Origin: Paraburkholderia sediminicola
Lineage (GTDB): Bacteria > Pseudomonadota > Gammaproteobacteria > Burkholderiales > Burkholderiaceae
Assembly: GCF_902859805.1 (NCBI RefSeq)
Contig: NZ_CADIKC010000012.1
Span: 172,197-236,196, forward strand
Direction of reading: 5' to 3'
DNA length: 64,000 bases
A model generated the notes under the pieces. The model was not told the origin of the DNA. It ran no database searches and saw only the letters and a list, made by a program, of their open reading frames with translations. How positions within the stretch are numbered: position 1 is the stretch's first letter; every line of letters begins with the position of its first letter. The position numbers and the translations under genes were made by a program. Below, one piece after another: positions 44,431 to 53,635 of this stretch.

Positions 44431-45215
44431 GACTTTAGGCCGTTCAATAACCAGCATGAAAACGGCCTTCACGATGCGGGAACGCGATCTCGGACGATGC
44501 GTACACGGCAAATGTAAGGCGGTCGGGGGGTGGCAAAACATGCGCGATGAATCAGGTCGTTTGAAGTGCACGGATGCGTCGTTTCGACGTTGCTGCGGAC
44601 GTCTCAAAAATGCAACAGACGATGTTTTTTGCCACCTTTGGTAGACATGAAGCACGGCGCCGGGTAAGTGCAGCGGCGGCGCAGGCCTAGTCCTTCTTAT
44701 GGCGACCAAACATCATCGGAGGTTCATCTCTGTACGGACGGTCGACGCAACGTGCGCTCAGGCGCCTCCCCCGTCATGCCGATGCCCCCCTGCCCTTGCA
44801 CCTTAACAATCCCCGCATCGGCATCCAACACCCGCTGCTGAATCCCAGAACGTGAAAGGACGGAGCATGCAGAACCCGTTGCAATGCCGCAGCAACATGA
44901 CTAAACCTGCGCGAGCAGCTCAAATCTGCAGCACAACCCGGCCACGTCTGCATCACCACGAAAATATCCGCGCAGGCAGATACATCGTCATCCTTATTAT
45001 TAAACGCAGCCCATAGTTAGGTATCCAACTGATATCCAAGCGGATTATCGATCGAACAGGGAGACCATCAAACTAGCGATGCGAGGGACAAATACGACTG
45101 CTGCCCCATCGCTTCCGCCGAAAAACACACCAGACGCACCAAACAGCTCGCGAGCGAGAACCGGGAACGACACCCCCTCACCAGCCCGCAAGCCTCAACG
45201 TTCAACCTGCCACGA
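44431..45215. other. Non-coding gap between the atp and par operons
   Basis: About 785 bp with no convincing gene. Open frames, such as 44389-44709 on the minus strand, have poor codon character and no recognisable features. I see no clear terminator after parB, no parS and no DnaA box. The atp promoter lies at its left edge. Confidence 0.6.
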
Positions 45216-46103
45216 TCAGGCCGTAGCGTTACCACGCAACCTGACAAGAATCCCCTCCAACGCGTCCAGATCGCCGAAGTCCACCAGCACCTGGCCGCGG
45301 CCGCGTCGGCCGAGCTTGATCTTTACCGTTGCGGCGAGCAGATCGGACAATTCCTCTTCAAGCCGTCGCGTATCGCGACCGCCGTCCTGATTCGCTCGCG
45401 CCTTGACCGCAGGCGCAACCTTGGTCGTCGTCGTCACCAGCTTTTCGGTTTCGCGTACCGACATGCGTTTGTTGACGACCTGGTTGGCCAACGTGATCTG
45501 CGTCGCGGCGTCGACGGCCAGCAGCGCGCGCGCATGCCCCATATCGAGATCGCCGGCCAGCAGCATCGTCTGCACCGGCGACGCCAGGTTCAGCAATCGC
45601 AGCAAGTTCGATACAGCACTACGTGAACGGCCAACCGATTCAGCTGCCTGTTCGTGTGTGAAATTGAATTCGTCGAGCAGGCGCTGAATACCCTGCGCTT
45701 CTTCCAGCGGATTCAGATCTTCGCGCTGAATATTCTCAATCAGCGCCATTGCGGCGGCGGCCTGGTCCGGCACGTCCCTCACCAGCACCGGCACCTCATT
45801 GAGACCGGCGATGCGTGCCGCACGAAAGCGCCGCTCGCCGGCGATGATCTCGTACTTATCCGCCGATACCGGCCGCACGAGGATAGGCTGCATGAGCCCC
45901 TGTGCACGGATGCTGGCGGCCAATTCCTGCAACGCGCCTTCGTCCATGCGCGTGCGCGGCTGGTACTTGCCGGCCTGCAGCTTGCTGAGCGGCAGCACGT
46001 TCGGCGCACCCTCGATCACGACGGCCTCGGTAATATCCGCACTGCCACCCAGCAATGCTTCCAGACCCCGGCCCAACCCTTTCTTTCTTGCTACTGCGTT
46101 CAT
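45216..46103 (-). CDS. parB: Chromosome partitioning protein ParB
   Basis: A 295-residue CTP-dependent DNA clamp that loads at parS and spreads along DNA. The N-terminal ParB/Srx domain has QPRTRMDEGALQELAASI and the CTP-binding GERRFRAARIAGL. A central helix-turn-helix (TLANQVV, SVRETEKLV region) reads parS, and the C-terminal dimerisation part has KIKLGRRGRGQVLVDFGDLDALEGIL. It follows parA with a gap of 18 nt. Matching parS sites lie at 48214-48229 and 49767-49782. Confidence 0.97.
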   Translation of the reverse strand: MNAVARKKGLGRGLEALLGGSADITEAVVIEGAPNVLPLSKLQAGKYQPRTRMDEGALQELAASIRAQGLMQPILVRPVSADKYEIIAGERRFRAARIAGLNEVPVLVRDVPDQAAAAMALIENIQREDLNPLEEAQGIQRLLDEFNFTHEQAAESVGRSRSAVSNLLRLLNLASPVQTMLLAGDLDMGHARALLAVDAATQITLANQVVNKRMSVRETEKLVTTTTKVAPAVKARANQDGGRDTRRLEEELSDLLAATVKIKLGRRGRGQVLVDFGDLDALEGILVRLRGNATA

Positions 46104-46121
46104 CGTGCTTCCTCGATCCGC

Positions 46122-46913
<792 letters not shown>

Positions 46914-46999
46914 CGTTGGTGTGTCCCTTTTGCTGCTTGAATAAAGTAGAAAGCGCTCGTGGTATGCGGTGCATGCCTGGCACCTACTGGTGGTGGCTC

Positions 47000-47692
47000 T
47001 CAGCGGCCCTCAGCTGCCGCATCCACCCGCACCTTGATCAGATGCCGCTCCGCCTCGAGCGACGGCACGTTCAGCCGGATAATCTGTTCCACGTGGGCAC
47101 CCGCTGGCAGTCGCTCGATCTCACCATCCGGACGCACACCCTTCATCGCCCAGATCGCACCCTGCTCCGCAACGAGATGACGGGCCAGTGTAACGAAATC
47201 CGCGAGTTCTGCGAATGCGCGCGACACGATTACGTCGAACTTTGCCGGTACTTCGGCGCCCGGCTGCAAAGACTCGACGCGGCCCGTAACGACCGACAGA
47301 TTCGCAAGGCCGAGTTCGGCCTTGGCCTGTGCCTGAAAAGCTGTCTTCTTGTGCACGATGTCGTTCACAGTGACGGTCCACTCAGGCAGGACGATCGCCA
47401 GCACGATACCGGGCAAGCCGCCACCGGAGCCCACGTCCAGCACCGAAGACGCACCGCGCGTAGCGAGATGGGGCACGATCGAGAGCGAATCCAGAATGTG
47501 CTGGATCAGCATCTGCCGCGGATCGCGAATCGCCGTCAGGTTGTAGACGGCATTCCATTTGGACAGCAGCGCAACGTAGTCGAGCAGTTTGCCGAGTTGC
47601 GCCTCGCTGAGATCGAGGCCGAGTTCGCGAACGCCGTCCGCTAACAGCGGCGCCAACGCCTCACTACTACTTCCCTTCTGACTCACCGTCAT
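47000..47692 (-). CDS. rsmG: 16S rRNA (guanine527-N7)-methyltransferase
   Basis: A 230-residue SAM-dependent methyltransferase (GidB) that modifies G527 of 16S rRNA; loss gives low-level streptomycin resistance in several bacteria. The SAM motif VLDVGSGGGLPGIVLAI is at about residue 85, with an upstream HILDSLSI block and the RAFAELADFV region. Its ATG overlaps the end of mnmG by four bases (ATGA), so the genes are translationally coupled. Confidence 0.96.
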   Translation of the reverse strand: MTVSQKGSSSEALAPLLADGVRELGLDLSEAQLGKLLDYVALLSKWNAVYNLTAIRDPRQMLIQHILDSLSIVPHLATRGASSVLDVGSGGGLPGIVLAIVLPEWTVTVNDIVHKKTAFQAQAKAELGLANLSVVTGRVESLQPGAEVPAKFDVIVSRAFAELADFVTLARHLVAEQGAIWAMKGVRPDGEIERLPAGAHVEQIIRLNVPSLEAERHLIKVRVDAAAEGR

Positions 47693-49647
47693 TGCACCAC
47701 CGGCGTGCTGTCAGCGCCGGGTTCGGCGGGTTTCGTCGAACGGCGTCCCAAGCCACGCTTCAGGTGAACCATCAGCAAGGAGATCGCCGCCGGCGTAATG
47801 CCGGAGATACGCGACGCCTGCCCGATGGTTTCAGGGCGGAATTGCGTCAGCTTCTGACGCGCTTCAAACGACAGCCCCCTAACCTCGGCGTAGTCCAACC
47901 CCTCCGGCAAACGCGTGCTTTCGTGCGACTCATTCCGCTCGATCTCATCGGCCTGGCGGTCGATATAGCCTTGATACTTGATGCCGATCTCGATCTGTTC
48001 CTTGATCTGGGCGAGCAGAACGTCGTCTTCGGCCAGCGTCTCAGGTGCAGCACACGCACCGTCGCGCAAACCGCAGACGCCGTCATACGTCAGGCCCGGA
48101 CGGCGCAGCAGATCCGCCAGACTGTACTCGTGGTCGATCGGCTTGCCGAGCAATGCCGTCGCTTCTTCGGCCGGCAGCGTCTTGGGGTTGACCCACGTCG
48201 TGCGCAGGCGCTCTGTTTCACGTGAAACAGCGTCGCGCTTACGGCTGAATGCGTCCCAGCGGAGGTCATCGACCACGCCGAGTTCGCGACCGATCTCCGT
48301 CAGACGCATATCGGCATTGTCTTCGCGCAGGCTCAGACGGTATTCAGCACGGCTCGTGAACATGCGATACGGCTCGGACACGCCTTGCGTCACGAGATCG
48401 TCGACCAGCACGCCCAGGTAGGCCTGATCGCGGCGCGGGCACCATGCATCCTTGCCCTGCACGTGCAAGCCGGCGTTGATACCCGCCAGCAAACCTTGTG
48501 CAGCCGCTTCCTCGTACCCGGTCGTGCCATTGATCTGGCCCGCAAAGAACAGCCCGTTGATCACCTTGGTTTCCAGCGACGCCTTCAACCCACGCGGATC
48601 GAAGTAGTCGTATTCGATCGCATAGCCTGGTCGCAGAATATGCGCGTGCTCCAGACCACGCATAGAACGCACGAGTTCCAGTTGCACGTCGAACGGCAGG
48701 CTGGTGGAAATCCCGTTGGGATAGAACTCGTTCGTCGTTAGCCCTTCTGGCTCGAGGAAGATCTGATGCGATTCCTTTGACGCGAAACGATGAATCTTGT
48801 CCTCGATCGACGGGCAGTAGCGCGGCCCCACCCCTTCGATCACGCCTGTGTACATCGGCGAACGGTCGAGACCACCGCGGATAATGTCGTGCGTGCGCTC
48901 ATTCGTATGCGTAACCCAGCACGGCACTTGACGCGGATGCTGCTCCACGCGCCCCAGGAACGAGAAAACCGGCACCGGATCCAGATCGCCCGGCTGTTCT
49001 TCGAGCTTCGAAAAGTCGATCGTCCGACCGTCGATGCGCGGTGGCGTCCCGGTCTTCAAGCGGCCTTGCGGCAGCTTCAACTCCTTAAGACGACCGGACA
49101 GCGACACCGCCGCCGGATCGCCAGCACGGCCACCGGTGTAGTTGTTCAAACCCACGTGAATCTTGCCGTCGAGGAACGTCCCGGCCGTCAGCACGACTGC
49201 GCGCGAGCGGAAACGAATTCCCACCTGCGTCACCGCGCCGACCACCCGGTCGCCTTCCACCATCAGATCGTCGACCGCTTGCTGGAACAGCCACAGGTTC
49301 GGCTGATTCTCCAGCCGATGCCGGATTGCCTGCTTGTACAGCAGACGGTCCGCCTGCGCGCGCGTCGCGCGAACGGCAGGCCCCTTCGACGAATTGAGAA
49401 TGCGGAACTGGATCCCGCCCTCGTCCGTCGCAGCCGCCATCGCTCCGCCGAGCGCATCGACTTCCTTCACCAGATGGCCTTTGCCAATACCGCCGATGGA
49501 CGGATTGCAGCTCATCTGACCGAGGGTTTCGATGTTGTGCGTCAGCAGGAGCGTCGTATTGCCCATGCGTGCCGAGGCCAAGGCGGCCTCAGTGCCCGCA
49601 TGACCGCCGCCGACGACGATTACGTCAAATTCTGTGGGAAAAAGCAT
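47689..49647 (-). CDS. mnmG: tRNA uridine-5-carboxymethylaminomethyl modification enzyme MnmG (GidA)
   Basis: A 652-residue FAD- and NADH-dependent enzyme that, with MnmE, modifies the wobble uridine of several tRNAs. The FAD motif VVGGGHAGTEAALASARMG is at residues 11-29. The family signatures are GPRYCPSIEDKI, FLEPEG and INGTTGYEEAAAQGL. Start MLFPTEFDV at 49647 is chosen because homologues begin here; an in-frame ATG four codons upstream is possible. A perfect parS lies inside the coding sequence. Confidence 0.97.
   Translation of the reverse strand: MLFPTEFDVIVVGGGHAGTEAALASARMGNTTLLLTHNIETLGQMSCNPSIGGIGKGHLVKEVDALGGAMAAATDEGGIQFRILNSSKGPAVRATRAQADRLLYKQAIRHRLENQPNLWLFQQAVDDLMVEGDRVVGAVTQVGIRFRSRAVVLTAGTFLDGKIHVGLNNYTGGRAGDPAAVSLSGRLKELKLPQGRLKTGTPPRIDGRTIDFSKLEEQPGDLDPVPVFSFLGRVEQHPRQVPCWVTHTNERTHDIIRGGLDRSPMYTGVIEGVGPRYCPSIEDKIHRFASKESHQIFLEPEGLTTNEFYPNGISTSLPFDVQLELVRSMRGLEHAHILRPGYAIEYDYFDPRGLKASLETKVINGLFFAGQINGTTGYEEAAAQGLLAGINAGLHVQGKDAWCPRRDQAYLGVLVDDLVTQGVSEPYRMFTSRAEYRLSLREDNADMRLTEIGRELGVVDDLRWDAFSRKRDAVSRETERLRTTWVNPKTLPAEEATALLGKPIDHEYSLADLLRRPGLTYDGVCGLRDGACAAPETLAEDDVLLAQIKEQIEIGIKYQGYIDRQADEIERNESHESTRLPEGLDYAEVRGLSFEARQKLTQFRPETIGQASRISGITPAAISLLMVHLKRGLGRRSTKPAEPGADSTPVVQ
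48214..48229. promoter_or_regulatory. parS centromere site (within mnmG)
   Basis: A perfect 16-bp TGTTTCACGTGAAACA, the conserved bacterial parS sequence, about 2.1 kb from the parB start. It is read in frame as part of mnmG (…AVSRETE). Confidence 0.96.
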
Positions 49648-49704
49648 CGCGGATCTCACGCCAGATCGTCGCGTGAGCCTTTCAAAGGAAAATGTATGGG
49701 CGAA

Positions 49705-49710
49705 TTATAA
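49705..49710 (-). promoter_or_regulatory. Candidate -10 box of the mnmG-rsmG-parAB operon
   Basis: On the minus strand TATAAT lies at 49710-49705, about 58 nt before the mnmG start. The -35 region is weak, so the promoter is tentative. Confidence 0.45.
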
Positions 49711-49757
49711 CGGGTTCGGTTTAGGCCCGAATTTCGGCCGAATGGCCAGGCAAGAAA

Positions 49758-49791
49758 AAAGCGGTGTGTTTCACGTGAAACACACCGCTTT
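49758..49791. promoter_or_regulatory. parS site inside a 34-bp perfect palindrome that is also a terminator
   Basis: A perfect parS (TGTTTCACGTGAAACA, 49767-49782) is extended on both sides by complementary bases to a 34-bp perfect palindrome, running from AAAGCGGTG on the left to CACCGCTTT on the right. On the minus strand the stem ends in a run of six T's. It lies 30 bp after the livF stop, so it fits the intrinsic terminator of the liv operon. It also lies directly upstream of mnmG. Confidence 0.93.
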
Positions 49792-49822
49792 GAACCGCAG
49801 CGATCTGAACAAAAACGGCGCA

Positions 49823-50587
49823 TTAAGCCACTTTCTTGGCCAACCCCAGATACGTCTCGATCACGCGCGGATTTTGCGCAAGATCGGCGGCCGGCCCTTC
49901 CAGCGCCAGCTCACCCGTTTCAAGCACATAGCCGTAGTCGGAGATCTGCAGCGCGGCACGCGCATTCTGCTCGATCAGCAGTGTCGCCACACCCGTCTGC
50001 CGCAGAGCACTAATAATGTGGAAAATTTCTTTCACGATCAACGGCGCGAGACCTAGGCTCGGCTCATCGAGCATCAACAGATCGGGCTTGCCCATCAACG
50101 CACGGCCCACCGCGAGCATCTGCCGTTCGCCACCGGACAAAGTCCCGGCCGCCTGCTTCCGTCGCTCCTTCAAGCGAGGAAAAAGCGCAAAGACCGGTTC
50201 GAGCTGATCGAGAAAATTGCGCTCCCCTGCCCGCTTGCGCCGATATGCGCCGAGGACGAGATTGTCTTCAACGCTCATCGACGCAAACAGCTCGCGCTTT
50301 TCCGGCACCAGGCACATGCCTCGTGCGACCCGCTTTTCAACCGGCACCGCGCTAACGTCTTCACCCTGATAGAGCACCGCTCCCTTCGCATGCCCCGTCG
50401 TCGGCAATGCGCCCATGATGGCGTTCAGCAACGTAGACTTGCCCGCGCCGTTCGGCCCAATCACCGAGACGATCTGACCAGGCCGCACCTTGATGGCCGC
50501 GCCGTGTAGCGCTTCGACCTTGCCATAGCGGACCGACAAACCGTTCACGTCAAGAATCGGCGCAGCATCATTCATCGTGTTCTCCAT
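49823..50587 (-). CDS. Branched-chain amino acid ABC transporter ATPase (LivF-like), first cluster
   Basis: A 254-residue ATPase with Walker A IGPNGAGKST (about 43-51), signature LSGGERQMLAVGRALM, Walker B LLMLDEPSLGLAP and H-loop-region LLIEQNARAAL. It is the second ATPase of the HAAT/LIV-I transporter. The ATG at 50587 overlaps the TGA of the LivM-LivG fusion by one base. It is the last gene of the operon and is followed by the parS/terminator palindrome. Confidence 0.93.
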   Translation of the reverse strand: MENTMNDAAPILDVNGLSVRYGKVEALHGAAIKVRPGQIVSVIGPNGAGKSTLLNAIMGALPTTGHAKGAVLYQGEDVSAVPVEKRVARGMCLVPEKRELFASMSVEDNLVLGAYRRKRAGERNFLDQLEPVFALFPRLKERRKQAAGTLSGGERQMLAVGRALMGKPDLLMLDEPSLGLAPLIVKEIFHIISALRQTGVATLLIEQNARAALQISDYGYVLETGELALEGPAADLAQNPRVIETYLGLAKKVA

Positions 50588-52371
50588 CACTCCACCCCGC
50601 CCAGATACGCTTCGAGCACAGCCGGGTCCTGCTGGACATCCTGCGGCAAGCCTTCCGCGATACGCGTGCCGAACTCCATCACCACCAGCCGATCCGTGAG
50701 ATTCATCACGAAATCCATATCGTGTTCGACCAGCAGCACGCTCATGCCTTCGGCTTTGAGGCGGCGCAGCAAATCGGCCAATTGCAGTTTTTCCTGGTAC
50801 CGCAAACCAGCGGCGGGCTCGTCGAGCAGCAGCAGGGTCGGGTCACAGCACAACGCGCGAGCAATTTCAAGAATCCGCTGCTGCCCCAGCGCCAGGCTAC
50901 CCGCCTCGTCGTACATATGCTGTTCGAGTCCGACGCGACGAATCTGGCGAGCCGCTTCAGCCATCAGGCGCGCTTCTTCCGCGCCGTTCAGACGTGCAAC
51001 GCTGCGCCAGACTCCCGCCTGGCCGCGCAAATGCGCACCGATCGCAACGTTCTCCAGTACCGTCATCCCCGGCAGCAGCTTGACGTGCTGGAACGTGCGG
51101 CCAATGCCGCGCTTGACGATTTCACGTGAACTGAGCGAATCGATGCGCTCGCCACAAAACGTGATTTCGCCGCTCGTCGCCTGCAGCACGCCCGTGACCA
51201 GATTGAAGGTGGTCGATTTGCCGGCGCCGTTCGGGCCGATCAAACCGATAATCTGTCCTGCTTTCACCTCAAAGCTGACGTCGTTCACTGCGACCAGCCC
51301 ACCGAACTGCTTGCGCGCCTTGTTCACCGTCAACAGGTTTTCGCCCGCCGTCGGCTTGCTGCGCTGCGGCAACGGCTCCGCATGATCCGACAGATGCGCG
51401 CGCGGGCCCTTCGGGAAAAAGCGCGCGACGAACGGCCAGACGCCTTGGCGAGCGTATTGCAGCAACAGCACCATCAAGATGCCGAACACAATGACTTCGA
51501 AGTTGCCGTTCTCGCCGAGCAGCTTCGGCAGCAACGTTTGCAGATAATCCTGCAACACAGTCAGGATCGCCGCACCGAGCACCGCGCCCCAGACATGCGA
51601 CACGCCACCCACCACCGCCATAAACAGAAACTCGATGCCGTGGTTCAGACCAAAGGGCGTTGGATTCACCGCGCGTTGCAGGTGTGCGTACAGGAACCCT
51701 GAAATCGACGCCAACACCGCGGCGTAGACAAAGATCACCACACGCATCCAGCCGGTATTGACGCCCATCGCTTCGGCCATCATGCCGCCGCCGCGCAAAG
51801 CGCGGATCGCCCGCCCAGGCCGGCTATTAAGCAGGTTTTGAACAGAAATCACCGCGCCGAGCACCACCACCCAGATCAGGTAATAGATGTGGCGGCCAGA
51901 CTCCAGGTTGATACCAAAAACATTCAGCACCGGAATCCCATTGATGCCGTCGTACTTGCCGAGCATCTCCAGATTGCCGAACAGATAGAACAGCGCGAGG
52001 CCCCACGCGATCGTGCCGAGCGGCAGAAAGTGACCCGATAGCCGCATCGTCACGAGCCCCAGCATCAGCGCGATCAGCGCCGTCACCACCACGCCCGCGA
52101 TCAGCGCGAGCCACGGCGACACACCGTACGCCGTCGTCAGATACGCAGTCGCATAGGCGCCGATGCCGACGAACGCCGCCTGCCCGAAGCTCGTCATCCC
52201 GCCGATACCCGTCAGCAGCACGAGACCGATCGCGACGATCGAATACAGGCCGATGTAGTTGAGCAGCGTCACCCAGTACTCGGGCACATGAATCGGATGC
52301 GGCAGCACCGGCAACGCGAACAGCACCACGAGGAACAACCAGAAGAACTTGTTTTGCATGATCCGTTTCAT
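50587..52371 (-). CDS. LivM-LivG fusion: branched-chain amino acid ABC permease plus ATPase
   Basis: A 594-residue natural fusion of two transporter parts. Residues about 1-325 form a LivM-type permease (about eight helices, with GIGGMTSFGQAAFVGIGAYA and NSRPGRAIRALRG). After a polar linker (about 326-345) a LivG-type ATPase follows, with Walker A IGPNGAGKST near residue 380, signature LALGQQRILEIARAL, Walker B LLLLDEPAAGL and the LivG-type VEHDMDFVM. A GAGGAG site precedes the ATG at 52371. It starts 4 nt after livH ends. Confidence 0.94.
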   Translation of the reverse strand: MKRIMQNKFFWLFLVVLFALPVLPHPIHVPEYWVTLLNYIGLYSIVAIGLVLLTGIGGMTSFGQAAFVGIGAYATAYLTTAYGVSPWLALIAGVVVTALIALMLGLVTMRLSGHFLPLGTIAWGLALFYLFGNLEMLGKYDGINGIPVLNVFGINLESGRHIYYLIWVVVLGAVISVQNLLNSRPGRAIRALRGGGMMAEAMGVNTGWMRVVIFVYAAVLASISGFLYAHLQRAVNPTPFGLNHGIEFLFMAVVGGVSHVWGAVLGAAILTVLQDYLQTLLPKLLGENGNFEVIVFGILMVLLLQYARQGVWPFVARFFPKGPRAHLSDHAEPLPQRSKPTAGENLLTVNKARKQFGGLVAVNDVSFEVKAGQIIGLIGPNGAGKSTTFNLVTGVLQATSGEITFCGERIDSLSSREIVKRGIGRTFQHVKLLPGMTVLENVAIGAHLRGQAGVWRSVARLNGAEEARLMAEAARQIRRVGLEQHMYDEAGSLALGQQRILEIARALCCDPTLLLLDEPAAGLRYQEKLQLADLLRRLKAEGMSVLLVEHDMDFVMNLTDRLVVMEFGTRIAEGLPQDVQQDPAVLEAYLGGVE

Positions 52372-52375
52372 CGTG

Positions 52376-53431
52376 TCACTCCTCTTCCTCTTCCGAGTGC
52401 GGGCTGGCCAGACTCCGCCACAACAGCACCGGGATGATCAGCGTGAACACGATCACTTCCTTATAGGCGCTCGCCCAGAACGACGAATACGACTCCAGAA
52501 GACCGACGAGGATCGACCCCGCGGCTGCCAGCGGATAGCTGACCAGGCCGCCGATAATCGCCCCCACAAAGCCCTTCAAACCGATCAGGAAGCCCGAGTC
52601 GTAGTAGATGGTGGTCAAGGGTGCGACAAGGATGCCGCACAGCGCACCGAGGCCTGCTGCGAGCGTGAACGCGAGGCGCCCTGCCTGCGTCGTGCCGATC
52701 CCGACGAGCCGCGCACCGAGCCGGTTCACGGATGTCGCGCGCAAAGCCTTGCCGGAGATCGAGCGATCGAAGTACAGGTACAGTGCGCCGATCAGCACCA
52801 CTGCCGTGCCGACCACCCACAGGCTTTGCCCGGAAATCGACAGCGTGCCGAGGTTGAAGGTCGCATCGGAGAAAGCCGTGGTGCGCGAGCCTTCCGCACC
52901 GAACATCACGAGCCCGAGGCCGACCATCGCAAAGTGCACCGCCACCGCGACGATCAACAGCAGCAGCGTGGTCGCCTCCGCGATCGGCTCGTACGCAAGC
53001 CGATAGACGAACGGCCCCATCGGAATCACGATCAGCAGCGTGAGCGCGATCTGCGCGATCATCGGCAGCGGATGCAGGAAAACACCCTGCGTGAGCGCAT
53101 ACACCGCGATCGGAAACAGCAGATATTTGCCGACTAGCATCACCAGCGTGCGCGCCGCGTGCCGGCGTCGTTCGGGATGCCGCACCAGCCCCGCTATCTC
53201 GACGACAAAGCATGCCGCGCCCATCGCCATTAACAACCAGCACGTGGCCGGAAATTTTTGTGTCTGCAGTGCGGCGAGCGTCAGCGCGCCGTACGAAACA
53301 AACTCGCCCTGCGGGATGAAGATCACCCGCGTCACGGAGAACACCAGCACTAGCGCAAGCGCGAGCAGCGCGTAGATCGCGCCGGTGGTGATGCCGTCCT
53401 GTGCGAGGATCGCCGCAATTGATAGATCCAT
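52376..53431 (-). CDS. Branched-chain amino acid ABC transporter permease (LivH-like), first cluster
   Basis: A 351-residue permease with about eight to nine helices. The N-terminal IAAILAQDGITTGAIYALLALALVLVFSVTRVIFIPQGEFVSYGALTLA and the C-terminal GFLIGLKGFVGAIIGGLVSYPLAAAGSILVGLLESYSSFW are LivH hallmarks. It is longer than E. coli LivH (about 308) due to an extra loop (about residues 60-100). It is the first permease gene after the terminator-separated binding-protein gene. Confidence 0.93.
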   Translation of the reverse strand: MDLSIAAILAQDGITTGAIYALLALALVLVFSVTRVIFIPQGEFVSYGALTLAALQTQKFPATCWLLMAMGAACFVVEIAGLVRHPERRRHAARTLVMLVGKYLLFPIAVYALTQGVFLHPLPMIAQIALTLLIVIPMGPFVYRLAYEPIAEATTLLLLIVAVAVHFAMVGLGLVMFGAEGSRTTAFSDATFNLGTLSISGQSLWVVGTAVVLIGALYLYFDRSISGKALRATSVNRLGARLVGIGTTQAGRLAFTLAAGLGALCGILVAPLTTIYYDSGFLIGLKGFVGAIIGGLVSYPLAAAGSILVGLLESYSSFWASAYKEVIVFTLIIPVLLWRSLASPHSEEEEE

Positions 53432-53517
53432 ACTTCCTCGTCCTGAAGCGTCGAAATCAAAACCGGGAACAGTCGTGGCGGCAGAACTCGCGGCCGGCCA
53501 CTAACCAGCGATGCCTG

Positions 53518-53558
53518 AAAAAGCGACCGCCGCGCCGGAATACGGCGCAGCGGTCGTT
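53518..53558 (-). terminator. Terminator between binding-protein and permease genes
   Basis: A 15-bp stem with one mismatch and one G-U pair (53522-53536 with 53544-53558). On the minus strand it is followed by TTTTT. It lies between the upstream binding-protein gene and livH. Partial read-through would give more binding protein than permease, as in many ABC operons. Confidence 0.75.
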
Positions 53559-53635
53559 GCCATTGTCATCGAACAGAATGGCAATGCGGCGTCGTGCGCC
53601 GCATGCTGCGCGAGAGGCGCGTATCGTTTTTGTTG

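Noticed and set aside
44389..44709. A 106-codon frame before the atp operon
   Set aside because: Codon use and composition are not gene-like, and it overlaps the atp promoter.
51118..51133. A third parS-like site in the LivM-LivG gene
   Set aside because: Only TTTCACGTGAA matches; 11 of 16 bases, and the outer bases are wrong. It may be weak or chance.
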